Shown here one piece after another: positions 1-9,680 of a stretch of 64,000 bases of DNA (its first letter is position 1; the number at the start of each line of letters is the position of its first letter). Source of the stretch: Gossypium raimondii (Eukaryota; Streptophyta; Magnoliopsida; Malvales; Malvaceae). Below the pieces are notes generated by a model, which had not been told where the DNA came from, made no database searches, and was given only the letters and a program-made list of their open reading frames with translations. The DNA is taken from the NCBI RefSeq assembly GCF_025698545.1, contig NC_068570.1, positions 56,439,924-56,503,923 on the forward strand. Reading direction: 5' to 3'. Both the position numbers and the translations under genes were made by a program.

Positions 1-92
1 AGCGTTGTGGAATATGCCGGTTAAGTGGTCATAGCCGGAATAAATGCCCTAACCGAAACTTTCATTTTGGTCAGTCGTCCGGATCGGGGTGA
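1..92 (+). pseudogene. Mutator-like (MULE) transposase, C-terminal end only
   Basis: The frame starting at base 3 reads through a CX2CX4HX4C zinc knuckle (CGICRLSGHSRNKC) and stops at TGA 90-92. MuDR-type plant transposases often end in such a knuckle, which binds nucleic acid. The rest of the gene lies left of the window, so its integrity is unknown. It ends about 230 bases from the 3' end of the convergent PMD gene. The same pairing recurs at 8584-11390, which supports the MULE reading. A Copia gag knuckle has the same spacing, but none of its other parts are nearby. Confidence 0.55.
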
Positions 93-322
93 AATTGATA
101 TGCTTTGTATTTTGTTATAAACAGTAATTTTATTCAGCTTTGTACCATGTGCGCACTTGGAATTATTAAGATTATATCGAAAATAGAGGCATTCATAATT
201 CGATTGAGCTTTAATATAATGAAAAATAATAATAATGGATATTTATACAAAAAAATCAGAAGTAAGGTCAATTAAAATACAAATATGGCTTTTTATACAA
301 AAAGTGCATCAAATCCCTAAAA

Positions 323-2306
323 TCAATGTTTCGATGGTGTTGTCCGGGGGGTATACCTCTGCGGAGGTCGACGCTCACGGTCTGGGAGACGACCAACATC
401 CTCATCGTCCGCAGGTGGGGGCGTGGAAAACATAGAGGAAAGGTCCTGTGCCTCGTTCGCCGCCGACGAACTTGAACCATAATGCTGCGAATACGTGTCG
501 GACGGGCCGGGCATGCCGTCATCGGCAAGGGGATCCAAAGCAGTTCAAACTCGAGGCGTATTCGCCTCTGCGAAGCTTCGGATAATATCATCGCCCACCA
601 AATCCGGACGATAGCCATGTGAATCCACATTTGACTGTGAATGTCCAGGATTTGGCTGGGGGTCCTGCTCCGGCTCTGTCAGTTGCGGAGAACAATATGC
701 CGTCGGATCTGGATCCATCGGGCTCGGTTCGTCGGATGCCCCAACTTGCTGTACGTACGGGAGGATTATAGTTCGATTGTACTTCAAGTAAATATGGCTT
801 CCTGCAACTATGGTACCATTGTGTATACTCCAATGATGGTTGCAGGTCCGTAGCCATAACCATTTGAGGAATTCGACGAAATCGATCGTTCCACAGTGCG
901 ACGTATTTCCGGTGCTTGATTCCCAAGCCCAATTGAACTCTTCCTCTCTTTGTCAAGCCGTGATCATCCTCCAACTGGGCCGGCGGATCCGGGATAGGTT
1001 GGATGCACCCAAACTGCCGAAGCACGCGATCGACGTGATACCACTTGACGAGTTGAAATTAATAATTGGTGTGTTAATGCACCATATGTGGGAATCAACG
1101 AGTGCGGACGAGGGTACGACATTTGCAATTTCCCGCCTCCGGTATGGCATCCATATAAACTGCATGAGTAATAACATTGTAACGAGTTAGACCGATAACA
1201 TGTGATTAAGATATAGAAATAGAATAGATGTCATGAATATTAGAATAGCAGCTTACCCCTTCCCGGGCATGCTGTTCAATCCTCATGCGGTATATTGGGA
1301 CATCAGACGACTTCCCGATGCCAGGACGGGTCGTCCACCTATAAAAAATAGTATAGGGTATAGGGTTGGTAACATTACTCAATATATTATGACTACAAAT
1401 AATGACAATTTAGCGTCTTATCACCTGAGTGGCAGTGGATACAGATAGGGTTGGTGACTAACGAGTGCCAAAAATGGCATCCGATAAAGCGCCCACGACT
1501 GCAGCAGTATGAGGCATCCGCCGATGTCTTTAACCTGCGGCTTTGTCTCCCGACAAAGCTCCCGGTAGAGCGTTGCTAGAACGGCGGAACCCCAGCTATA
1601 CCGCCTAGCAGTGGAGAAATAAGCTAGCAGGGGCAGGTACGACAAATGCACACTGTCGCCGTTTGCATCAGGCATGAGTACTGCCCCTATCATATGCATG
1701 ATGTACGCTCGGGCAACGCACATCAACTCACCTTCAGTGGCGGTCGCTGATAATTGTCTAATTTTGGCTTTTAGCCATGTAAATTTGATGCCGGAAAAAT
1801 ATTTGTCGCCGTCCTCTGGCGACTCTCCTAGGAGTTGATAGCAAACTGCAACCGGATCGGTGAATGATGATACTCCGTTCACGGATTCCGATCAATTGGG
1901 AGCCCAATTGACCGCAACATCCTCCAAGGTCACCGTGCACTCCCCGCACGGAAAATGGAAAGTATGGGTCTCCGGACGCCACCGCTCCACTAGCGCAGAT
2001 AATAAATCAAAGCGCAAGTCGGACGACCGGATGAATGCTACTGACCCAAATCTGGCTAGCTCCAGGTATGGCAGCAATCGATCATCCGGAGCTTTCTTTA
2101 AAACACTCACGCGGCCCCTTAATACTCAGAACGAGTCCTGATAGTGTTAAATTACAGAAAAATATTACGATAACATAATTTCTTTGTATATACTGCATAT
2201 ATCCTTTTAAAATAAATAGAACTTCTGATTAACAAATAATAAATCATACCGCGTTATTAGTCGCATCAGATATGTGTCTAATATTGCTTTGAATCAATCC
2301 AGCCAT
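323..2306 (-). pseudogene. Plant mobile domain (PMD, MAIN-like) gene, four exons, decayed
   Basis: PMD proteins (MAIN/MAIL family and transposon relatives) act in silencing and transcription in plants; many copies travel inside transposons. Four exons with GT-AG borders can be read: 2306-2250 (starts MAGLIQSNIRHISDA), 2137-1425, 1338-1257 and 1159-323. Exon 2 holds the core: LPYLELARFGSV, ERWRPETHTFHFPCGE, TEGELMCVARAYIMHMIG, YSWGSAVLATLYRELCR and LLQSWALYRMPF. Exon 4 carries VDRVLRQFGCIQPIP, then a low-complexity tail ending RRPPQRYTPRTTPSKH. It is broken: a TGA early in exon 2 (near 2128), frameshifts near 1905 and 1870, a shift near 1050 and another in the tail. Intact introns argue against a processed copy. 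It could be MULE cargo, since a transposase end faces it at 1-92. Confidence 0.8.
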
Positions 2307-3350
2307 TGCGATGCCTGCAAGTTGAAAAAAAAGTTAGAAAAAAATTCTTACTTCAGCCATTTATTCGTATTTTTTTCTCCGCATTTTATTCCTTTAAAAA
2401 ATATCATAATTTCTAAATTTATAATTTTACATTATTCCAAAGTGCATAATGTTTGAAATTTATTAATCTAGTGTGTTATTTAAATTAATTTTCTATAAAA
2501 ATAACCCTTACCCCCCGCCTTTGCTCAGTATTAATTTTACGTAAAAAATAACCATCACCCTTTTTTTGCAGTTTTTTTATATATTTTGGTAAATAAAATA
2601 TATATATATATATTTTAGTAAATAAAAAAACTTATAACATTTTGGTTAATTTTAATTTTTTAATATATTTGTAAAACCCATTATTCGGTAAATAAAAAAT
2701 TTTATAATATTTTCATATTTTTCTAATATTTTGGTAAAAACCGAAATAAACCCTTTCCCCGCCCTTTGGTCGTATTATTATTTTCCGATTTTATTACTTT
2801 CAAGAAAAATATATTATTTTCGTATTTTATTATTTTATATTATTTCAAGACATTTTGTTTCAATTATTTGTATAACTTATTTCGAATTTTTAAAAAATTT
2901 ACTAATACACTCTTACTTGACCATTTGTTCATATTTTTTCAGTATTTTATTATTTTTAACAATATCGTAATTTTTATTTTATAATTTTATATTATTTCAA
3001 TTTATTATGTTTGAAATTTATTACATGTACACTTTTTGCATTTTTATTCCCATTTTATTATTTTCGATAAATATACAATTCCCATTTTTCTTTTCAGTAT
3101 TTTATGTTTTCTTAAACATACTTCTTTGTCATTTTCTTTTAATGCTATTTTCCTAAAATTTAAATTTCAAATTCCTAAATAAATTTCATAAAAAATCCTT
3201 ATTCAACATACAATGTACATACCATTATTTTTTCATTCTAAATATATTTCATAAAATATATATGCTAAACAAAATAATAAAATAACTATAATGTACGTAA
3301 CATAAATTTTAAACACACAAATATTAAAAAAATTAAATTTATAAAAAATA

Positions 3351-3575
3351 CCTTTTCTTTTCTTTTCTTTTTCCTTCCTTCCCTCTTCTTCTTCTTCTTT
3401 TTTTCTCTTCTCCTTTCTTTTTCTTTCCTTCTTTCTTTCTTTTTTCTTATCCTTTCCTTTTCTTCTTCTTTCTTTCTTTCTTTTTTTCTCTTCTCCTTTC
3501 CTTTTCTTTCCTTCTTTTTCTTTCTTTCATCTCCTTTCTTTCTTTTTTTCTTTCTTTCTTTCTTTCCCTCTCCTT
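3351..3575. repeat. Homopyrimidine tract, C/T only on the plus strand
   Basis: About 220 bases are almost purely C and T, built of CTTT and CTTTCC units. Lys/Glu-rich open frames on the minus strand here (3286-3701) are a by-product of the composition. Long homopyrimidine tracts can adopt triplex (H-DNA) forms. Confidence 0.85.
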
Positions 3576-3604
3576 CTGGTCCCCCCACCACCGACCCCCC
3601 CCAT

Positions 3605-3692
3605 AAACATTGGTGCCGCCAATGGTATTGGCACCATTAGTGCCGCCAATGGCTATGGCACCTTTGGTGCCGCCAATCCCATTGGCGTGACC
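3605..3692. repeat. Short GC-rich repeat built on GGTGCCGCCAAT
   Basis: The motif GTGCCGCCAAT appears three times, near 3612, 3640 and 3669, separated by TGGTATTGGCACC-like spacers. Neighbouring TTGGC and GCCAA form short inverted pairs. The GC content contrasts with the flanking AT-rich DNA. Confidence 0.75.
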
Positions 3693-3829
3693 AAGGTACA
3701 CCCGTCACATCGGTTAGATTTTTTTTTTCATTATTTTTTTGGTTTTTTTTATATATTTTGGTAAATAAAAAATATATTTATTTTGGTAAATAAAAAAAGT
3801 TATAACATTTTGGTAATTTTTTATTTTTG

Positions 3830-4666
3830 TTATAATATTTTAGTAAATATCCCCTCGTTGGCTTCACACCCACTTAATAAAATCCCTTCATCCTCCTCCG
3901 GTGGATCCAACACCATTAACCCATCTACGTAGTGAGGATGGAATTTGAGACTCACATCTTTCCCGAAGATTCCGAAAATCTTTTGGCCAACATTTGCTGC
4001 ATCGTGTAGGATGCCTGCTGCTGTATCTATCGCACTGTGTATGATATCAAAAGTAAGACTCTTAGCCTTAGCCTTAGCCTTAGATGGTTTAGGCTTGTTG
4101 GGTTTTACTGGAGTCATCATATGCTCAGGACCAAATTGTTCTTTCTCTTTTTCAATGAGACCACCACTGTGGCACGAATCTGATAGGATTGTGAAGCTTG
4201 CTCCTTCTGGTAGCCGGTTAACTAAACGGCTGAAGTCCACATCTGCAGAAACCATGTATATATAGGGTATGAATATATGTTGCTAAAAAAAATATATAAA
4301 CTCAAACAAAAACCTACCGGTGACAAGATTTAAATCACAAGCCACGATTGCTTCATCTTGCTTGAAAGGCTGGCCAGGTTGAAAGATTGGAATGCGCGTT
4401 CCATGTCCACTGAAGTAGAAAAATAGGATATCTCCTGCTTTAGCCTTGTTCACCATTCTATTAAGTGCATCCTTAATGTTTGCACCCGTAGGCAGAACCG
4501 GCGACCCTGGCGCATCGGTGAGGACATTAACATCGCTTTCCTTAAACCCAATGTCCAGGATCACACCTCTTATGGCTTTCACATCATTGACGCATCCATG
4601 CACGCTGAATTGGGTCTTGGGGTAGTTGCATCCCACCAGAACTGCTCTCTTCGTACCCTTACTCAT
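3830..4666 (-). CDS. Metacaspase A: type II, p10-truncated, catalytic dyad kept
   Basis: Type II metacaspases are Ca2+-dependent cysteine proteases that cleave after Arg or Lys and act in plant cell death and wound signalling. Exon 1 (4666-4318) starts MSKGTKRAVLVGCNYP and carries the catalytic His in YFSGHGT (residue 88). A 75-base GT-AG intron (4317-4243) follows. Exon 2 (4242-3830) carries the catalytic Cys in SDSCHSGG (residue 140). A Lys-rich linker (KPSKAKAKAKSLTF) lies where the family self-cleaves. The predicted 253 residues have no internal stop. After GILLSGCEANE only eight unrelated residues remain, so about 80 residues of p10 are missing; homology ends near 3850. A TATA box lies 77-86 bases upstream. 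Either an expressed p10-less form or a recent pseudogene. Confidence 0.8.
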
Positions 4667-4742
4667 CTTGCTTCGCTAATTTGACTATTTTGTGTAGCTT
4701 GTACCGTTGTATTAATGTGCTTCCACTGTCTCACTAAGAACC

Positions 4743-4752
4743 TATATATATA
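4743..4752 (-). promoter_or_regulatory. TATA box of metacaspase A
   Basis: TATATATATA lies 77-86 bases upstream of the ATG. The same motif is kept at the matching place in copies B, D and E, which suggests a real core promoter. Confidence 0.55.
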
Positions 4753-4795
4753 CACATTAATTTACAGCATGTGTACTGACCATAAAGATGACGGC

Positions 4796-4838
4796 ATGTA
4801 GGTAGGTAGGTAGGTAGGTAGGTAGGTAGGTAGGCAGG
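4796..4838. repeat. (GTAG)n microsatellite
   Basis: About ten GTAG units, the last one changed to GCAG, lie upstream of metacaspase A. Short GTAGGTAGG traces also occur near 12870 and 41735 in repeat R2. Confidence 0.95.
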
Positions 4839-4984
4839 TACAACACTTTTGTTTGTCTTTTGTGTTTTTGAAAATGCATGCGAAATCCATGCATATGCAA
4901 ACATTTTGTGCAAGGAATTTGCATATCAGTACTGCATAAAAGAGTGACTCTGGAGTTATGGAATTATTTGATAATATCGAATAC

Positions 4985-5556
4985 GAAATAAATTAAAAAT
5001 AAAAGAGTGGGTGATTAATCCGAATTGGGAGGAGGACAGGTGTTGTGATGGACAAAGCGTAAGACAAGGTGGTTTCCGACTGAAGCAGGAAAGCTCTAGC
5101 AAAAGGCAGCTAGGTATTCCTTTTTCAGACAAAAGACGATAAAGGATAGAAAATATAGGGTGGTGGTCGAAGATAAATGATTAGATCTGCTTCGCCTTCG
5201 TCCATCACCTCATCTTTAGGTTTTTATCTTGGTCGTGACTCACGTTGGCCGTCGTCTGCAAGTGCTGTCGGTCCTACTATCGTCGTTGTGTTGTCTAGCT
5301 TCTGATTTCTATGTATTAGGGTCTATTTGAATGTGAGGTTGGTGTAGGGGTGAGGTTACAAAATGGATTTTAAGGGTTAAAAGTTAAATTATGTATCTAT
5401 ATAGATTAAAGAATTGTTAAATCAAAATTTTATATTTTTTTTGGGAATAAATTGTAATTATATAAAGTTTAACTTATAATTTTATTGATTTGAGCGAGAT
5501 TTAAATAATAGCTTTCTATTTCTATAAAGAGTAATTTTTATTGTAAGGGGCACAAT
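4985..5556. repeat. Noncoding repeat R1, copy 1
   Basis: This copy starts at AGAGTGGGTGATTAATCC and runs into AT-rich sequence. Close copies lie at 18358-18901 (continuing at 19436) and 39745-40310. All share AGCTAGGTATTCCTTTTTCA and the CATCTTTA/GGTTTTTATCTTGGTCGTG block. No convincing open frame is present. It may be old upstream DNA of a metacaspase that was duplicated with the cluster. Confidence 0.75.
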
Positions 5557-5670
5557 TAGACTTGATTATGAGTTTGGTCACCCTCTAAGTCCGATAGCCC
5601 TCCTGAAAAGTGAGAGTTTAGGCAAAATATAAGCTTGAAAAATAGGCTTGGACAAAAAATAATGCCCATT
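5557..5670. mobile_element. hAT-like element, 5' end only
   Basis: The sequence begins TAGACTTGATTATGAG, the same end as the full element at 18902-19435. It stops at about 5670, where the B/E duplication block starts. It is therefore cut by the breakpoint. Confidence 0.65.
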
Positions 5671-6444
5671 TTCTAATACTAGTGACAAACTACATAATTC
5701 GTTTATGTCGCAGTTTATGTTTATGTGGTGTGAATGTGTGATATAGCTAAAATGAATCTCGCTAGGATGAGTTTGTTAGTTAGAATTTGGACTCTCTCGT
5801 TCTTAATACTGCCGATAAGTTAAATTTAGGGCGTTGAGTTACAGGGTTATTTATCGATTAGGAAATAATTTCAAACGAGTTTTCTCTTGGCTATCGAACG
5901 ATGAGAGATGGGTTGCCTTACACTGAGTCAACAACTAGAACTAATTTATTAAAGGTATTGAAGTTATTTTTGCATTGATGATCGAATCTTTGAATCAAAC
6001 AAAGATTTTACTTCTAGCTAGAGTTTCTTCTCATTAATTTTCTTTTATAATTTATTTTTACTTTGTTTTAATTTTAATTTTTAATTTTAAAATCTTTTTA
6101 TATTTTTCATGTAAGTTTTTGTTTTTATAAATCTCTACATCCTTGCATTACTTCAATACAACACCAAAAGAACCAAATGGCAAACACTATAACTAAAAAT
6201 CTTGCAAAAGAGGCCGTTTTATTTTATCATAAAATTATACATGAGATAGCCATACATGGCGATTACATAAGCTTGAAGGCCTTAAAACACAGACATACGA
6301 TAGTAATTAATAAGCAAACACACACAGACGCAGTAGTGAAGGCTAACTTCAACTTCGTAGTAGTGCACACCGATGGAGCACATTATTATTTAGTTTACAG
6401 TTTCGACCTCTAGTGATCGAAAACCCTGGTTCAAAGCCGGCAGC

Positions 6445-7570
6445 TTATGCACCCGTAGTGGTGTTGGGTTGGTGGCCAAGAAAAGCTGCATCAGCATTCT
6501 CATCACTGCAATAAAGGCAAGGGTGCTGCTGCCCAATTCCTAGCTTTATTATTTCATTCCTAGCCTTCACCACAAGCTGCCTATTGGTTAATGCACCTAA
6601 TTCGCTCTCCTTGATGACCTTCAGAACTGAATAGGTAAAGGCCCCAAACGCCTTTCCTCCGGTTTTCTCACTCGCTGGCATATCAATTGAAAGCTCATTG
6701 GCTTGGCACCCACTTAACAGAATTCCCTCATCCTCCGTCAGTGACCTCAAATTCAAAATATCACGCTCATAATGGGGTAGGAATTTGAGACTCACATTGT
6801 TCCCAAAGATTGTGGTCAAAAGAGAGCCAATACCCGTCATATTATCTGTTCCAGTGTTGATGGCATTCCCAAGTGCTCTTGTGGGAAATAAGTCTTGTGT
6901 CGCGATTATGACGTTGGCCGCTGTTTGTAGGCACTGGAATAAGGTTGCTAAGGAAATGCCCCTAGTCTTGTAATCAACAGGTGGTGCTATACCCCTTAGA
7001 GTACTATGGGGTCCAATTTGTTCTTTACTTTTATCAATCAGACCACCACTGTGGCAGGAATCCGAAACGATTGTGAAGCTTGATCCACTTGGTAGTAGCT
7101 GAATCAATTGCCCCAAGTCCACGTCTGCACACCCATCGCAACCACAATATGATATAAATAACAGTTTGCTTAGATTGAGAGTATTTTAATAATTTAATTT
7201 ACCGAGTTGATTACGTACCAAAAATGGGATTGAGATCACAAGGCACAATTGCTTCACCCTCGTTGGGAGGCTGGTGGGGGTCAATGCGGTGCACAAGTCC
7301 ATGTCCACTAAAGTGGAAAAGCAGGACATCTCCTTCTTTAGCCGCGACCACCATCTTCTTGAGTGCAGCCATAATGTTTGCACGTGTAGGCTTACACGTG
7401 GACTCTGGCTCATCAGTTAGGAGCTCAACATTTTCGGAATCAAAGCCAAACCTGCTCACGATCATTTCTCTCATGGCTTTCGCATCGTTTACGCATCCGC
7501 TCAACTTGTTGATGGTGTTGGGGTAGTTGCATCCGACCAGAACGGCTCTCTTCTTACATTCGGTGGCCAT
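6445..7570 (-). CDS. MC9: Metacaspase B: complete type II, MC9-like protease
   Basis: Predicted soluble Ca2+-dependent, Arg/Lys-specific cysteine protease of 343 residues, close to the usual length of MC9 (about 325) and shorter than MC4-8. Exon 1 (7570-7219) starts MATECKKRAVLVGCNYP; the conserved GCVND and the catalytic His in FSGHG (residue 90) follow. The intron is 7218-7125 (GTACGT to GTGCAG). Exon 2 (7124-6445) has the catalytic Cys in SDSCHSGG (141), a linker with TRG (Arg172) as the likely self-cleavage site, and a full p10 ending CLYCSDENADAAFLG. An in-frame ATG upstream (7642) adds a tail not seen in relatives, so 7570 is preferred. There is no signal peptide or membrane segment. 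It differs from copy E at only three residues. Confidence 0.92.
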
Positions 7571-7629
7571 CTTGCTTCTGTTTTGGGTCGCTTGTCTTGT
7601 CTTGTGCTTCGGACGTTGCACTAAACACC

Positions 7630-7638
7630 TATATATAT
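7630..7638 (-). promoter_or_regulatory. TATA box of metacaspase B
   Basis: TATATATAT lies about 60 bases upstream of the ATG at 7570. It is identical in copy E and lies in a comparable place in A and D. Confidence 0.6.
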
Positions 7639-7749
7639 GCACACATACACACTGTAGTTTACACTATGCTCACTGACCATACTCTAATAAATAATACATC
7701 ATGTTGGTAGGTACAACTGTTTTCTTTTATTTTTTGTTTAGAAAAAAAA

Positions 7750-8460
7750 AAGGGCTTTTTTTATAAAAACAACCCAAAAATAATTAATTACTTAAATGAC
7801 TTATTTTTTTGATAAAATACGAAAATAACCTGAAATCTATGGAAAAAGTTGGTGGAGCCAAAGTGTGCCACCAACATGCCACGTCAGCAATTTATATTAA
7901 AAAATTAATTTTTTAGTAGAGCCGCCACTTGTATAAATACTACGGAAATATTATGATTTTTTTTCTTTTTAAGTTTTTTTTTTATTTGTCCCTTATATAT
8001 TTTATTTATTTGTTTATTATTGATTTTATAAAATCTCAAATGTATATTTTAAATGTTTTATAATATTATTTTTAAATATTTTAAATATATTTTTCTAAAT
8101 TTAAATATTATTTTTAATTTTTAAATATTATTTTTAATATTATAAAATATTTAAAATATATTATTTTTAAAATTATGAGCTTTCAAATTTATTATTTGTT
8201 TTATAATATTTTAAATATATATTTAAAAATTTTAAATATATTTTTAAAATTTTACATATATATTTTAAATTATTTTAAAGATATTCAAACATTTTTTTAA
8301 TTCTATTTAAAATTTAAAAATAATATGTGTTTTTAGAATGGCTTCACCACTTTATTACAAGTGTCATTTTTTAAAATATGTTTTTAAATATAAATATTTA
8401 ATATTTAATATTTTATTTTGGTGGAGCCATTCTTTATGGCTCCACCTCTTGGTTCTCTAG
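7750..8460. mobile_element. MULE-type terminal sequence, AT-rich
   Basis: It starts GGGCTTTTTTTATAAAAACAACCC and contains GGTGGAGCCA motifs near 7852 and 8421. A direct copy lies at 24111-24965 and an inverted copy at 39725-38880. A transposase of the MuDR family starts about 120 bases downstream, so this is most likely the 5' end of that element. Confidence 0.55.
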
Positions 8461-8583
8461 CATATATAGAATGGTGAAATTGTTGTGTTTAGTAGGAGAG
8501 TTCAAAAATTCTGTTAAAGATGAATAATGAGGTGTTTTGGTTTACGTTCTCTTTTATGGCGAAATTGTAGAAGGTGATGTTGG

Positions 8584-9680
8584 TTGTGTATTTCAATGTC
8601 GGCAAAGAGTAGGGTTGCGATTCAAAAAACTGTAAAGCTGGCAGAAATGAAAAGGAAGATTAGTGCAAAAATAGCTATTTGTTGTGGAAGGGCAATGTCC
8701 AGATTATTTTACAAGTTTCCAATCTCTACAGATCTGTTCAAATTTTGTGAGATGCAACTGTTAGATGATGATGACTTGGGCACTATGATGGAAATATGGT
8801 GGTCGACTGGAAGTGAGAATCCCCAACCAGTTGAGTTATTTACTGAGTTAGCAAACTCAGAGCCTGTTGAAAATGTTAGTCCAATAAGTCAACATCGCGA
8901 ATTTGACTTTGGTCGTAATGCCAGATGGACAGACTAGTTAGAATGCGGTGGGACATTGCAGATACCCGAAAATCCAAATTATGGTGGGAGTTCGTATAAC
9001 AACCCTACCCCCGGTCCCTGTCTACAAATACATTCGGAGGTGATAATAAGCACAGAGGCAGATATCAAAGAAATGACCAATAATGATGAAGATTCTGATC
9101 AGGACGTTTACGATTTTAGCGACCTCGATGTTGATAAGGTTCCGGACGATATCGTTGATGAAGGCCCGGAGGAGGTGGAAGACGTTCACTGCCCTTCATT
9201 CAATAACCCGAGTCGTGGCATTATTTTACGAAATGAACCTGGAGGTGACCTGTTGAATCTAGATCCAGATGCAGTGCATGCATCCGAGTTCCCTGAGTAC
9301 ACTGATATAGTACATGCTCATAGATTGACGTCAATTTCGTAGTTGGAGGAGTTGTTCATTGGGTAATGGTTCGAGAACAAGGCGGGCTGTGTGTTTGCCA
9401 TCAAACATTAATTATAGCATGAAGTTATCGATTGATTACAAGGTTGCCAAGTCTACACCGACATTATATGTTAAGAAATGCTGGAGAGCCGACGATGGGT
9501 GTGCTTGACGGGTTCGGGTTGCATTTATACAGAAGACTCAATAGTGGCAAATACGAAAATTAGAATGGTGTCATACATGCACTGTCGTGCGTATTCTCAA
9601 GATCCCCAAAAATTGGATGCCAAAATTATTTGCAACTGCATCATGTCACTAATGAAAGATAGTCCAATCATTCTTGTGTC
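8584..9680 (+). pseudogene. Mutator-like (MuDR family) transposase, N-terminal half, decayed
   Basis: The first frame (8584-8937) has RLFYKFPISTDLFKF, the typical start of plant MuDR transposases, then an acidic stretch. A second acidic frame (8956-9342) continues the N-terminal region. From 9360 the zinc-binding MuDR region can be read in shifting frames: WFENKAGCVFAIKH, then TTCRAYSQDPQKLDAKIICN and IMSLMKDSPI. Several stops and shifts break the gene. Homology ends near 9680 before the catalytic MULE domain. It is convergent with the PMD remnant at 10720-11390. The start is shared with 25099-25256. Confidence 0.8.

Larger units (their letters stand above)
2307..3829. repeat. AT-rich, probably MULE end sequence, with polypyrimidine tract
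   Basis: No gene is visible. The stretch is very AT-rich, and a TTTTGGTAAATAAAAAA motif recurs near 2585, 2620, 2690, 3765 and 3785 on both sides of the polypyrimidine tract. The wording near 2500 (TATAAAAATAACCC) resembles the ends of plant Mutator-like elements, which would make this the right flank of the MULE carrying the PMD gene. Metacaspase A loses its homology at about 3850, where this AT-rich sequence begins, so it probably caused that truncation. Confidence 0.4.
5671..8755. repeat. Segmental duplication block, copy 1 (with metacaspase B)
   Basis: The block aligns with 22031-25256, at a constant offset of 16361 across the metacaspase gene. It contains about 770 bases 3' of the gene, the gene and promoter, the MULE end and the start of the MULE transposase. 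Only scattered substitutions and a few indels are seen. This copy lacks about 130 bases present near 24316-24450; the inverted copy at 38880-39725 also keeps those bases, so this is a loss here. Confidence 0.9.

Noticed and set aside
2274..2984. Small plus-strand AT-rich frames
   Set aside because: Rich in Ile, Phe and Tyr as expected from AT-rich DNA; no motif.
3286..3701. Lys/Glu-rich minus-strand frames
   Set aside because: Direct result of the C/T-only tract on the other strand.
6177..6413. 78-codon plus-strand frame next to metacaspase B
   Set aside because: The duplicate at 22537 has two extra bases in a CA run that break the frame, and no family is recognised.
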